Assembly (NCBI RefSeq): GCF_001053185.1
Contig: NZ_CSTD01000001.1
Location: 556,761 to 620,760, forward strand
From: Mycobacterium bohemicum DSM 44277
GTDB lineage: Bacteria; Actinomycetota; Actinomycetes; Mycobacteriales; Mycobacteriaceae
DNA: 64,000 bases
Direction: 5' to 3'
The notes beneath the pieces are model-generated. The model was not told where the DNA came from. It saw nothing but the letters and a program-made list of their open reading frames with translations, and ran no database searches. The position numbers and the translations under genes are program-made. Below, in pieces: positions 24,709 through 32,928 of the stretch (positions are counted from its first letter, which is position 1; each line of letters starts with the position of its first letter).

Positions 24709-25107
24709 TCAGGGGTTCACGTTCGGGCAGATCTGCTTGATCCAATTGGTGATCTGGTCCCGATTGGAGTCGAGGTCCGGATCGGTGGGCTTGGCGCCCA
24801 ATGTGGTGACGAAGTGCTCGATCGCGGCCTTTACCGGGTCGGGCGGACTGAACTTCTCCAGCGTGTCGGCGGCCCGGCGCGCGGCGTCGGCCTGGGTGGC
24901 CACCATCAGGTTGTCCTTGGCGAAGGCGATGTCCAGGCACCTCGACTGGTCCAGTGGTGCGCCCGGCGCGGAGGACGCCGGCGCCGGCGGCGATGATGTC
25001 GATGAGGACGAGGTCGACGAGGCCGTCGGCGATTTGTCGTTCGAGCAGCCCGCGAGAATCACTGCGAGGGCGACCAGCGCCGCGACCGTGGTTCGGTTCA
25101 CGCTCAA
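24709..25107 (-). CDS. Small lipoprotein
   Basis: 132 residues. The TTG at 25107 has AAGGAG 7 bases upstream; a GTG two codons later is possible. The signal ends in the lipobox LAGC, followed by a 30-residue Ser/Thr/Pro linker and a small helical domain with two cysteines (SRCLDIA and QICPNV). Anchored in the outer face of the membrane. The family is not recognised. Confidence 0.8.
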   Translation of the reverse strand: MSVNRTTVAALVALAVILAGCSNDKSPTASSTSSSSTSSPPAPASSAPGAPLDQSRCLDIAFAKDNLMVATQADAARRAADTLEKFSPPDPVKAAIEHFVTTLGAKPTDPDLDSNRDQITNWIKQICPNVNP

Positions 25108-25157
25108 CGGAATGCTCCTTCTGCCCCCGGAGTGGATTGCTTGCAAGCTCTCGAACC

Positions 25158-26048
25158 CTACGGCACGTCACCCGCTCGTTCCCGTTGGGAGATGAGGTCG
25201 GCGAGAGCGATGATCCGCTGCGCGTTGCGCACGTGCAGGCTCTCGATCATCCGGCCGTCGACGGTGATGACGCTTTTCCCGGACGCCTCCGCCTCCTGGT
25301 ACGCCGAGACGATCTTGCGCGCGTCGGCCACTTCGTCCCCGGAGGGGCCGAACACGGCGTTGGCCGCGGCGATCTGCGAGGGATGGATGAGGGTCTTGCC
25401 GTCGAACCCCATCTCGCGGCCGTGGCGGGCCTCGGCCCGGAACCCGTCCTCGTCGCCGATGTCGTTGAACACCCCGTCCAGCACGGTCTTTCCGGCGGCC
25501 CTGGCCCCCAGCACGGCCATCGCCAACGCCGGCACCACCGGGGCGCGTCCCGGCACGTGCAGGGCGTGCAGGTCGTTCACCAGATCGTTGGTGCCGACCA
25601 CGAACGCCTCCAACCGGTCGCTGGCGGAAGCGATCTCCTCGGCGCGCAAGAAGGACCGGGGCGTCTCGATCATCACCCACAGCCGCAACGACTCCGGGGC
25701 GCCGCACCCGTCGAGCGCCGCGACCAGCGCCCGGACCTGTTCGGCCGTCTCGACTTTCGGCACGAGCACGCCATCGGCGCTCGAGCCGGCCACCGCGGCG
25801 AGGTCGTCGTCGTGCCAGCCGGTGCCCAGCCCGTTGATGCGCACCACGACCTCGCGGGGCCGGTACCTCTGCGACGAGACCGCCTCACACACCCGGGCCC
25901 TCGACTCGGCTTTCGCGTCCGGGCCGACGGCGTCCTCGAGGTCGAAGATCAGCACGTCGGCCGGCAGCGTCTCCCCCTTCTGCAGCGCCCGGGCGTTGTT
26001 GCCCGGCAGGTAGAGGGCGGATCGCCGGGGGCGCGGTGTCGGTCCCAT
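25158..26048 (-). CDS. HpcH/HpaI-fold CoA ester lyase, CitE-like
   Basis: 296 residues from MGPTPRPRRS (ATG at 26048). A TIM-barrel lyase that cleaves or forms carbon-carbon bonds in acyl-CoA esters. It has RSALYLPGNNARAL, ADVLIFDLEDAVGP (metal Glu/Asp), VLVPKVETAEQV, WVMIETPRS and GFDGKTLIHPSQI. The same family includes M. tuberculosis CitE (Rv2498c) and methylmalyl/malyl-CoA lyases. Orthology to CitE is not certain. It lies just downstream of the broken hrpA gene on the same strand. Confidence 0.87.
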   Translation of the reverse strand: MGPTPRPRRSALYLPGNNARALQKGETLPADVLIFDLEDAVGPDAKAESRARVCEAVSSQRYRPREVVVRINGLGTGWHDDDLAAVAGSSADGVLVPKVETAEQVRALVAALDGCGAPESLRLWVMIETPRSFLRAEEIASASDRLEAFVVGTNDLVNDLHALHVPGRAPVVPALAMAVLGARAAGKTVLDGVFNDIGDEDGFRAEARHGREMGFDGKTLIHPSQIAAANAVFGPSGDEVADARKIVSAYQEAEASGKSVITVDGRMIESLHVRNAQRIIALADLISQRERAGDVP

Positions 26049-26085
26049 GACATGTTTCGCTTTCTGGCGTCGAGCTCGGATCTGT

Positions 26086-26295
26086 TCAGGAACGATCATG
26101 CACGGCCTCGATGGCGCGATAGATCCGCTGCTCGCTGACCGGGCGGGGCGTGCCGAGCTGCTGGGCCCACAGGCTCACCCGCAGCTCCTCGATCTGCCGG
26201 GCGATGTCGCGGACGTCGGCGGACGTCGCCCGCGCAGACGACAGGCCGCGCACCAGTTCGTCGTAGGCGTCCTGGACGGCCCGCACGCGCCGCAT
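26086..26295 (-). pseudogene. hrpA: Displaced C-terminal end of hrpA (other reading frame)
   Basis: This frame reads MRRVRAVQDAYDELVRGLSS then IEELRVSLWAQQLGTPRPVS and stops at 26086. It is the normal extreme C-terminus of mycobacterial HrpA (ELRVSLWAQQLGT is a signature). It lies in a different frame from the rest of the gene; in-frame residues EADRER precede the ATG, so the true junction is near 26300-26340. It is unlikely to be translated from its own start. Confidence 0.7.
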
Positions 26296-29200
26296 GCGTT
26301 CGCGGTCGGCCTCGACGCGGCGTCGCGCGCGGCGGCCGTCGCGAACACCCGCAGGTCGACGACGGAACCGGCGTCGACGAAGCCGGGAAACCCGCGCACG
26401 GCGCGCCCGTCGACCGTGCGCTCGACGGCGCCCGGCAGCTCGTCGAGATCGTCGGGCCAGGTGCGTAATCCGGTGCGCTCCAACTCCCCGGCCACGGCGT
26501 GCGCGACGGCCCGGCGGGCCGGAGCCGCCAGCCGCTGCTGCAGCGCGCCCAGGTCCTTGCCGCGGGCGACCTCGTTGCCGTCGGGCGACTCGACGGAAAA
26601 CGTCACCCGCAGGTGCGGCGGCAGCTTGTCCAGGTCGAACGCGTCGATGGGCACGACGACGCCGGTGCGGCGGCGCAATTCGCGCTGCAACGCATCCAGC
26701 AGCGGCTCGCGTGCCGGGTCGATCGCCGAGAGCACCGCGCGGGCGGTGTCGGGGGCCGGAACGAAGTTGCGGCGCAGATCTTTCGGCAGCGACCGGATGA
26801 GCGCGGTCACCAGCTCTTCACGCAAGGCCGGCACCTGCCAGGCGAATTCGTCGCCGCCCAGGCGCGCCAGGACGTCGATCGGCACGTGCACCGTCACCCC
26901 GTCGTCGGCGGCGCCGGGCTCGAACCGATAGCTCAGCGGCAGCGCAACGTCGTCGGTCCGCCACGCGTCGGGCCTCTCGGCGCCCTCGGCGCCCTCGGCG
27001 CGCAGCAGGTCGTCGCGGGTGAAGGTCAGCAGGTCGGGTTGCTTGTGCCGCTGCTTCTTCCACCATCCGTCGAAGTGCCGCGCGGAGACGACGTCGGTGG
27101 GGATGCGGGCGTCGTAGAGCGCGTAGACCTCGTCGTCCCCGACGAGGAGGTCGCGGCGGCGGGCCCGCTCCTCCAGCTCCTCGAGCTCGGCCCGCAGCCG
27201 GGCGTTGTCGCGAAAGAAGTGGTGGCGGGTCTGCCAGTCCCCCTCGACGAGCGCGTGCCGGATGAACAGCTCGCGCGCGACCGCCGGCTCGACGCCGGCG
27301 TAACCCACGCGGCGGCGCGCGGCCAGCGGCAGGCCGTACAGCGTCACGCGTTCGTAGGCCATCACCTCGCCGCGCCGGGCGTCCCAGTGCGGTTCGCTGT
27401 AGGTGCGCTGCACGAGCTCGCCGGCGACCCGCTCGACGACCTCCGGCTGGATGCGGGCGGCGGTCCGCCCGTACAGCCGGCTGGTCTCCACCAGTTCCGC
27501 CACCACGACCCAGCGCGGGGGCCGCTTGCCGAGCACCGAGCCGGGCGCCAGCACGAACCGCGAGTTGCGGGCGCCCAGAAACTCGCGGCCGTCCTCCCGG
27601 CGCATGCCCACGTGCGACAGCAACCCGGCGAGCAGGGCGGCGTGCACGCGGCCGGGATCCGCGGGCGCCTGGGCGTCGGAGGATTCGGTGATGCCCAGGT
27701 CGCGGGCGATCCCGCGCAACTGCCCGACCAGGTCCTGCCATTCGCGGATGCGCAGGTAGTGCAGGAACTCGTCGCGGCACATCCGGCGGAACTGGTTGCC
27801 GGACAGCTCCTTTCGCCGTCCGCGCAGATAGTTCCAGAGGTTGAGGTAGGACAGGAAGTCCGAGTGCTCGTCGGCGAAGCGGGCGTGCTTGTGGCGCGCC
27901 GCCTCCTCGCGGTCGGCGGGCCGCTCCCGCGGGTCGGGAATCGTCAGCGCCGCGGCCAACACCAGCACCTCCCGCACGCAGCCCTCGTGCTCGGCGGCCA
28001 GGATCATCCGCCCCAGCCGCGGGTCGAGCGGCAGCCGCGCCAGGCGACGGCCGAGCGCGGTGATGGCGCCGTCGGCGTCGAAGGCGCCGAGTTCCTGGAG
28101 CAACTGCACGCCGTCGCGGACGCTGCGCCGGTCCGGCGGGTCGAGGAACGGGAAGTTCTCGACGTATCCGGGTGGGGGGCCGAGTTGCAGCGCGGCCATC
28201 TGCAGGAGCACGGCGGCCAGGTTCGTGCGCAGGATCTCGGGATCGGTGTAGCGCGGACGGGCCGCGAAATCCTGCTCGGAGTACAGCCGGATGCACACCC
28301 CGGGCGCGACCCGTCCGCACCGGCCGGCCCGTTGCTCGGCCGATGCCTGCGAGATCGGTTCGATCGGCAGCCGCTGAACCTTCAAGCGGCGGCTGTAGCG
28401 CGAGATGCGCGCGTTGCCGGGGTCGACGACGTAGCGGATCCCGGGCACCGTCAGCGACGTCTCGGCCACGTTGGTGGCCAGCACCACGCGGCGGCGGGCG
28501 CTGTGCGGTGCGAATACCTTCTGCTGCTCGGCGGTCGGCAACCGGGCATACAGCGGCAGCACCTCGGTGTGTGTGAGCAGTCCGGCCAAAGCCTCAGCGG
28601 TGTCGCGGATTTCGCGCTCGCCGGACAGGAACACCAGCACGTCGCCGGGCGGTTCGGCCTCGAGTTCGCCGAGCGCGTCCACGATGGCCTCGATCTCGTC
28701 GCGGGTCTCGGTGCGGACGATCTCCTCGTCGGGGTCGTCGGGGTCGTCGGGGTCGTCGGGGCTGTCGCCGCTGCCGGCGGTCACGGCGACTTCCAGTGGG
28801 CGGTAACGGATTTCCACCGGGTAGGTTCGCCCGGACACCTCGACGATGGGCGCCCCGCCACCCAGCCCACCCTCGGCTCCGCCGAAATGCGCCGCAAACC
28901 TTTGCGGCTCGATGGTCGCCGACGTGACGATGACCTTCAGGTCGGGACGGCGCGGCAGCAACTCGCGCAGGTAGCCGAGCAGGAAGTCGATGTTGAGGCT
29001 GCGCTCGTGGGCCTCGTCGAGGATCAGGGTGTCGTAGCGCAGCAGCCGGCGGTCGCGCTGGATCTCGGCCAGCAGGATGCCGTCCGTCATCAGCTTGACC
29101 AGCGTCCGGTCGCTCACCCGGTCGGTGAACCGCACCGCGTAGCCGACGGCGTCCCCGAGCGGGCTGCCCAGCTCGTCGGCGATGCGCTGCGCGACCGTGC

Positions 29201-29591
29201 GGGCGGCCAGCCGACGGGGTTGGGTGTGCCCGATGGTGCCGCGGATCCCGCGGCCGATCTCCAGGCAGATCTTGGGCAGCTGGGTGGTCTTGCCCGACCC
29301 CGTGGCCCCGGCGACCACGACCACCTGGTGGGCCCGTATCGCGTCCGCGAGTTCGTGGCGCCGCTGGGTCACCGGCAGGTCCGGGTAGCTGATCGGCGGG
29401 ACGGCGGCTTGCCGGGTGAGCACGAGTTCCTCGGCCGCCGCGATCTCCCCGGCCAGCTGCCGCAGCCTGTCCGCGGGGGCGCCGCGCAGGTTCTTCAGGC
29501 GCCTGGAAAGGCGGGCCGCGTCGCGAAGGGTCAGGCCGTCGAGTCGCTTGCGCAACTGCGCCGCAGACGTTTCGAAGGACGGTTCGGCCAC
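26175..29591 (-). CDS. hrpA: DEAH-box RNA helicase HrpA, C-terminus disrupted
   Basis: From the GTG at 29591 the frame gives about 1138 residues. The DEAH helicase core is intact: GATGSGKTTQ (Walker A), DEAHERS, SATIEPQRFA, then the QRAGRCGR motif VI. The OB-fold/DUF3418 C-terminal half follows until RVFATAAARDAAS. After that the frame turns into a Pro/Arg/Cys-rich tail, while the genuine C-terminus continues in another frame. Compared with the family's usual length of about 1300, roughly 130-200 residues are missing as well. An acidic DDP repeat (four 9-base units near 28731) interrupts the helicase. The helicase core may still work; the tail does not. Confidence 0.85.
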   Translation of the reverse strand: MAEPSFETSAAQLRKRLDGLTLRDAARLSRRLKNLRGAPADRLRQLAGEIAAAEELVLTRQAAVPPISYPDLPVTQRRHELADAIRAHQVVVVAGATGSGKTTQLPKICLEIGRGIRGTIGHTQPRRLAARTVAQRIADELGSPLGDAVGYAVRFTDRVSDRTLVKLMTDGILLAEIQRDRRLLRYDTLILDEAHERSLNIDFLLGYLRELLPRRPDLKVIVTSATIEPQRFAAHFGGAEGGLGGGAPIVEVSGRTYPVEIRYRPLEVAVTAGSGDSPDDPDDPDDPDEEIVRTETRDEIEAIVDALGELEAEPPGDVLVFLSGEREIRDTAEALAGLLTHTEVLPLYARLPTAEQQKVFAPHSARRRVVLATNVAETSLTVPGIRYVVDPGNARISRYSRRLKVQRLPIEPISQASAEQRAGRCGRVAPGVCIRLYSEQDFAARPRYTDPEILRTNLAAVLLQMAALQLGPPPGYVENFPFLDPPDRRSVRDGVQLLQELGAFDADGAITALGRRLARLPLDPRLGRMILAAEHEGCVREVLVLAAALTIPDPRERPADREEAARHKHARFADEHSDFLSYLNLWNYLRGRRKELSGNQFRRMCRDEFLHYLRIREWQDLVGQLRGIARDLGITESSDAQAPADPGRVHAALLAGLLSHVGMRREDGREFLGARNSRFVLAPGSVLGKRPPRWVVVAELVETSRLYGRTAARIQPEVVERVAGELVQRTYSEPHWDARRGEVMAYERVTLYGLPLAARRRVGYAGVEPAVARELFIRHALVEGDWQTRHHFFRDNARLRAELEELEERARRRDLLVGDDEVYALYDARIPTDVVSARHFDGWWKKQRHKQPDLLTFTRDDLLRAEGAEGAERPDAWRTDDVALPLSYRFEPGAADDGVTVHVPIDVLARLGGDEFAWQVPALREELVTALIRSLPKDLRRNFVPAPDTARAVLSAIDPAREPLLDALQRELRRRTGVVVPIDAFDLDKLPPHLRVTFSVESPDGNEVARGKDLGALQQRLAAPARRAVAHAVAGELERTGLRTWPDDLDELPGAVERTVDGRAVRGFPGFVDAGSVVDLRVFATAAARDAASRPTANACGACGPSRTPTTNWCAACRLRGRRPPTSATSPGRSRSCG

Positions 29592-29718
29592 TCGGATCAG
29601 ACTAGCCAGACCCGGCGGGGTGCCGGCGTGCGCCGAGGCGCCCACCCGCGCGCGGCCGACCCGGTAATGCCAGAATTGGCCGCACTCCGCACCACCGGCG
29701 CGACGAGGAGTTGACGGG

Positions 29719-30732
29719 ATGGGTCTGACCCTCGCCGGCCCGTTCGGCGGGCGGGCCACTCGCCGAGACCGCGTGCGGATGCGCACCGACGGCGGCAGCG
29801 TCTTCTACCGCAGGCAACAGGTCAGGATCTTGCGCATCTACTTCGGCGCCACCACGTTCCTCTACCTGTACGGAGTCGTCTTCACGCTGTTCCCGATCCG
29901 CCGGGGACTGACGCTGTCGAATCCCGTCGGCGGCATCATCGCGATCGGGCTGGGTGTGGCGGCGCTGGCCCTGCTGGCTTTGCGGCCCGACAAACCGGGG
30001 CCGGCGACGGCGGCCGCGATCGCGGCCACACCCATCGTGATGGCGTTCCACCGAACGATCACCGCCGAATTCGCGTGCCTGATCGCCCCGATGTTCCTGG
30101 CCATGTATCTGCGTGCGTTCTACCCGGCACGCCGCGGCGTGGCTCTGGTCGCCGTGCTCACGGCGGCCTGCGTCGGCGCGCTCGCGGCCGCGCCCGTTCC
30201 GAAGCTGTACATCGACTACGCCATCTTCGCGATCGCGATCGTCGGGGCGGCCGAGTCGTTCGGATTGCTCACCCGGGCCCTGGTCACCGCCGCGTGCACC
30301 GACCCGCTGACGGGCCTGCTCAACCGTGCCGGCTGGGAAATCGCCACCGCGGACCTGCTGGCTCGATCGCGGTCGGCGTCATGCGTCGTCACCGTGCTGG
30401 CCCTCGACATCGACAACTTCAAACAGATCAACGACACCCAGGGGCATCTGGCCGGGGACGAGCATCTGATCGGCCGGGCGAACGCATGGCGAGAGGTGTT
30501 GCCCCCCAAGGCCGTTCTCGCCAGGCTCGGCGGCGACGAGTTCGCGGTGTGCATCGCCGAGCGCGCCTCGACACCGGTCGCGGCGGAGCGGTTCGTCGCC
30601 GACGCCCTGGCCCGCACGCCGGGCACCAGCATCGGGCGCGCGTCGTGTTTCGGCGACGCCGCCGACATCGCCGCGCTGCATGGGGCCGCCGACACCGATC
30701 TCTACGCCGTCAAGCACAAGCGATCTCCATGA
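29719..30732 (+). CDS. Membrane-bound GGDEF protein (diguanylate-cyclase-like)
   Basis: 337 residues, ATG with GAGGAG about 10 bases before it. About five or six membrane helices (residues 38-190) are followed by a GGDEF domain with DPLTGLLNRAGW, DIDNFKQINDTQGH and RLGGDEFAV. The active-site signature is intact, so it should make c-di-GMP. The inhibitory I-site RxxD is absent: the positions 9 and 6 before GGDEF are Pro and Ala. It diverges from hrpA. Confidence 0.9.
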   Translation: MGLTLAGPFGGRATRRDRVRMRTDGGSVFYRRQQVRILRIYFGATTFLYLYGVVFTLFPIRRGLTLSNPVGGIIAIGLGVAALALLALRPDKPGPATAAAIAATPIVMAFHRTITAEFACLIAPMFLAMYLRAFYPARRGVALVAVLTAACVGALAAAPVPKLYIDYAIFAIAIVGAAESFGLLTRALVTAACTDPLTGLLNRAGWEIATADLLARSRSASCVVTVLALDIDNFKQINDTQGHLAGDEHLIGRANAWREVLPPKAVLARLGGDEFAVCIAERASTPVAAERFVADALARTPGTSIGRASCFGDAADIAALHGAADTDLYAVKHKRSP

Positions 30733-30904
30733 CCCTCGGCTGTGCGTCGCTCCCAGTGCCCGGCGTGGCGTCTCGATGGCGCACGCCGTCGTGGTCGGCC
30801 GTATGCTTTTCCGGATTGGCAACAGCACGGCAGGGTAATTGGACAGGGGTGCCTCGCGCCGGTGGGGGGCGCCGCCCGGACGAGCGGAATCAACGGAAAG
30901 CGAT

Positions 30905-31087
30905 ATGACGGAACCCGACAAAGACGCCCCCAGCGAGCCCCTGAGCCGCACTGAGCAGCTGGAAAACATCGTCGATGAACTCGACGAGAAGGTCGCCAGC
31001 GAGCGGGAGGCCGAGGACGTTCCGGGCAAGCCCAGCGAGCGCGAGCAGGCCGAAGTCCGCGGGTCGGAGAAAGAACCGCCAGACTAG
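30905..31087 (+). CDS. Small acidic protein of unknown function
   Basis: 60 residues, ATG with GGAAAG about 4 bases upstream. It is highly charged, rich in Glu, and predicted helical or disordered (LSRTEQLENIVDELDEKVAS). There is no signal or membrane segment. It lies 29 bases before the enoyl-CoA hydratase gene and may share its transcript. The family is not recognised. Confidence 0.6.
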   Translation: MTEPDKDAPSEPLSRTEQLENIVDELDEKVASEREAEDVPGKPSEREQAEVRGSEKEPPD

Positions 31088-31116
31088 GGGCCCGGCCGCG
31101 AATTTAGGGTGAGCCC

Positions 31117-31890
31117 ATGAGCCTCGTCACCTATGAGCTGGACGATCACGTCGCCACCATCACCCTGAACCGCCCGGCGGCTCGCAACGCCATCAACGGA
31201 CCGCTCCGCCAGGACCTCAACGCGGCGTGGGACCGGTTCCGCGACGACCTGGACGCGTGGGTCGGGATCCTGACGGCCAACGGCGGCGTCTTCTGCGCCG
31301 GGGGCGACCTGAAGGACGGCGAGGGCGCGATCGGCACCTTCGGCGGGACTTTCTGGGAGAAGCCGACCATCAACTCCTTCGAAAGCGGCATGGAGTTGTT
31401 CAAGCCGACCATCGCGGCCGTGCACGGCCCGTGCATCGGCTACGGGCTGACGGGCGTGTTGTTCTGCGACTTCGTCATCGCCAGCACCGAGGCCACGTTC
31501 TGCTACCCCGAGGTGTCGCTGGGGGTGCCCACCATCGTCGGGGCCATCCGGATGCCGCAGCGGGTGGGCTGGGCCAACGCCATGGAACTGCTGTTGACCG
31601 GCAAACCGATGAGCGCCGCGCGGGCCAAGGAGGTCGGCCTGGTCTGGAAGCTGGTCGAGCCCGAGGACCTGCAGGCGGAGGCACGCGCGTGGGCGCACAC
31701 GCTCACCGAGGCCGCTCCCCTGGCCCAGCGCGCCACCAAGGAGGTCGCCTGGCGCACCGCGGACATGGGGTGGATCGAGTCGGTTCGTTTCGGCGAGACG
31801 ATGCGCAAGGTCGCGGCGGCGACCGAGGACGTGGCCGAGGGGCTGCGGGCGTGGCGGGAGAAGCGCGCCCCACGGTGGCGGGGCCGGTGA
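31117..31890 (+). CDS. Enoyl-CoA hydratase/isomerase family protein
   Basis: 257 residues of the crotonase fold: ITLNRPAARNAI near the N-terminus, the oxyanion-hole segment VFCAGGDLKDGEG and AAVHGPCIGYGLTGVLFCDF. The catalytic positions usually occupied by Glu read GYG and YPEVSLGVPT, so the Glu of the second site (PEVSLG) is present and the first is uncertain. It acts on acyl-CoAs in beta-oxidation or a related pathway. The specific substrate cannot be read from sequence. Confidence 0.88.
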   Translation: MSLVTYELDDHVATITLNRPAARNAINGPLRQDLNAAWDRFRDDLDAWVGILTANGGVFCAGGDLKDGEGAIGTFGGTFWEKPTINSFESGMELFKPTIAAVHGPCIGYGLTGVLFCDFVIASTEATFCYPEVSLGVPTIVGAIRMPQRVGWANAMELLLTGKPMSAARAKEVGLVWKLVEPEDLQAEARAWAHTLTEAAPLAQRATKEVAWRTADMGWIESVRFGETMRKVAAATEDVAEGLRAWREKRAPRWRGR

Positions 31891-31906
31891 GGCTACGCCC
31901 TACGAA

Positions 31907-32875
31907 TCAGATTGCGCGACAATGGGTTACCCGACCGTCGACGCGAGTCGGGCGATCGTGCACCGGGGATGCGGAGTCGTCCGGAGGCCATTGCTGCGCT
32001 GAGGAATCGCTCGACACCCGGGCCTGATCACGCGCCAGCGCGACGGTGGCCGCCGCCATCGCGGTGGCCGCCGCGACGAGCGCCAGGGCGCCCTGGCCCC
32101 GTACCGCGACGTGTTCGCCGAGCACCACCACTCCGAGCGCCACGGCGACGATCGGCTCGCCGACCAGCATGATGGGCACCGACGCCTGCAGCGCCCCGGC
32201 TTGAAAAGCCTGCTGCTGCAACACCGTCAGCGTCACGGCCAGCGCGACGAGCACGTACGGGGCGGGCACGGTCAGCAGCGCGTGCCAGCCGCCCACGGCG
32301 AAGCGGCGCGTGCAGATCTTCGTCAGCACCGCGATCACGCCCAACAGCACGGCCACCGGGATCGCCAGCAGCATGGCACGCGCGCGACCGAGCGCGCGAC
32401 GGGCGGCGACCACGCAGGCGATCACCAGCGGCACCGTGATCCCCACGGCCACCGTCCAGGCGGGTATCGGTGGGCGGTTGTGGCCCTCGACGGGCCGGCC
32501 GACGAGCACGAAGGTCGCCAGCGCGGCCGTCAACAGCGTCGCCCAGGCCCAGTCGGCCCAGCTGATGCGTTGCCGGCTGAGCCGCGCATTCAGCGGCATC
32601 GCGAACAGCAGCGACGACACCAGCAGCGGCTGCACCAGCAGCAGCGACCCGTGTGCCAACGCAACGGCCTGGAACACGTAGCCGGCGACGGCGGCGATCA
32701 CCCCGGCCCACCACTGCGGCTTGCGGACGACGCTGGCCGCCACCCCGGTGGACATCGCCTGGCGGTCTGGGACGGCCCGGGCGACGCGCTGGCGCACGAC
32801 GATGCCCACCGCGGCCCAGAACGCGGCCAGCAACGCCGAGAAGATCGCGACCGCGTGCCCGGTGACCCAACCCAT
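31907..32875 (-). CDS. DMT-superfamily membrane transporter
   Basis: A 322-residue integral membrane protein with about ten hydrophobic helices arranged as two repeats (for example SALLAAFWAAVGIVVRQR, LLLAIPVAVLLGVIAV, VPIMLVGEPIVAVALGVVVL). The last 40 residues are hydrophilic. It belongs to the drug/metabolite transporter type; the substrate is unknown. It converges on the enoyl-CoA hydratase gene. Confidence 0.82.
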   Translation of the reverse strand: MGWVTGHAVAIFSALLAAFWAAVGIVVRQRVARAVPDRQAMSTGVAASVVRKPQWWAGVIAAVAGYVFQAVALAHGSLLLVQPLLVSSLLFAMPLNARLSRQRISWADWAWATLLTAALATFVLVGRPVEGHNRPPIPAWTVAVGITVPLVIACVVAARRALGRARAMLLAIPVAVLLGVIAVLTKICTRRFAVGGWHALLTVPAPYVLVALAVTLTVLQQQAFQAGALQASVPIMLVGEPIVAVALGVVVLGEHVAVRGQGALALVAAATAMAAATVALARDQARVSSDSSAQQWPPDDSASPVHDRPTRVDGRVTHCRAI

Positions 32876-32928
32876 GCCCGTTAGTACCCGGCGGCCGGAT
32901 GCGGCAAAACGCGGCGCGCCACGTCAGG

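Noticed and set aside
26499-29714. Very long plus-strand frame (1071 codons) opposite hrpA
   Set aside because: It is the complement of a GC-rich conserved helicase gene; the translation is Gln/His/Val/Gly-rich with no domain, and hrpA motifs fix the minus strand as coding.
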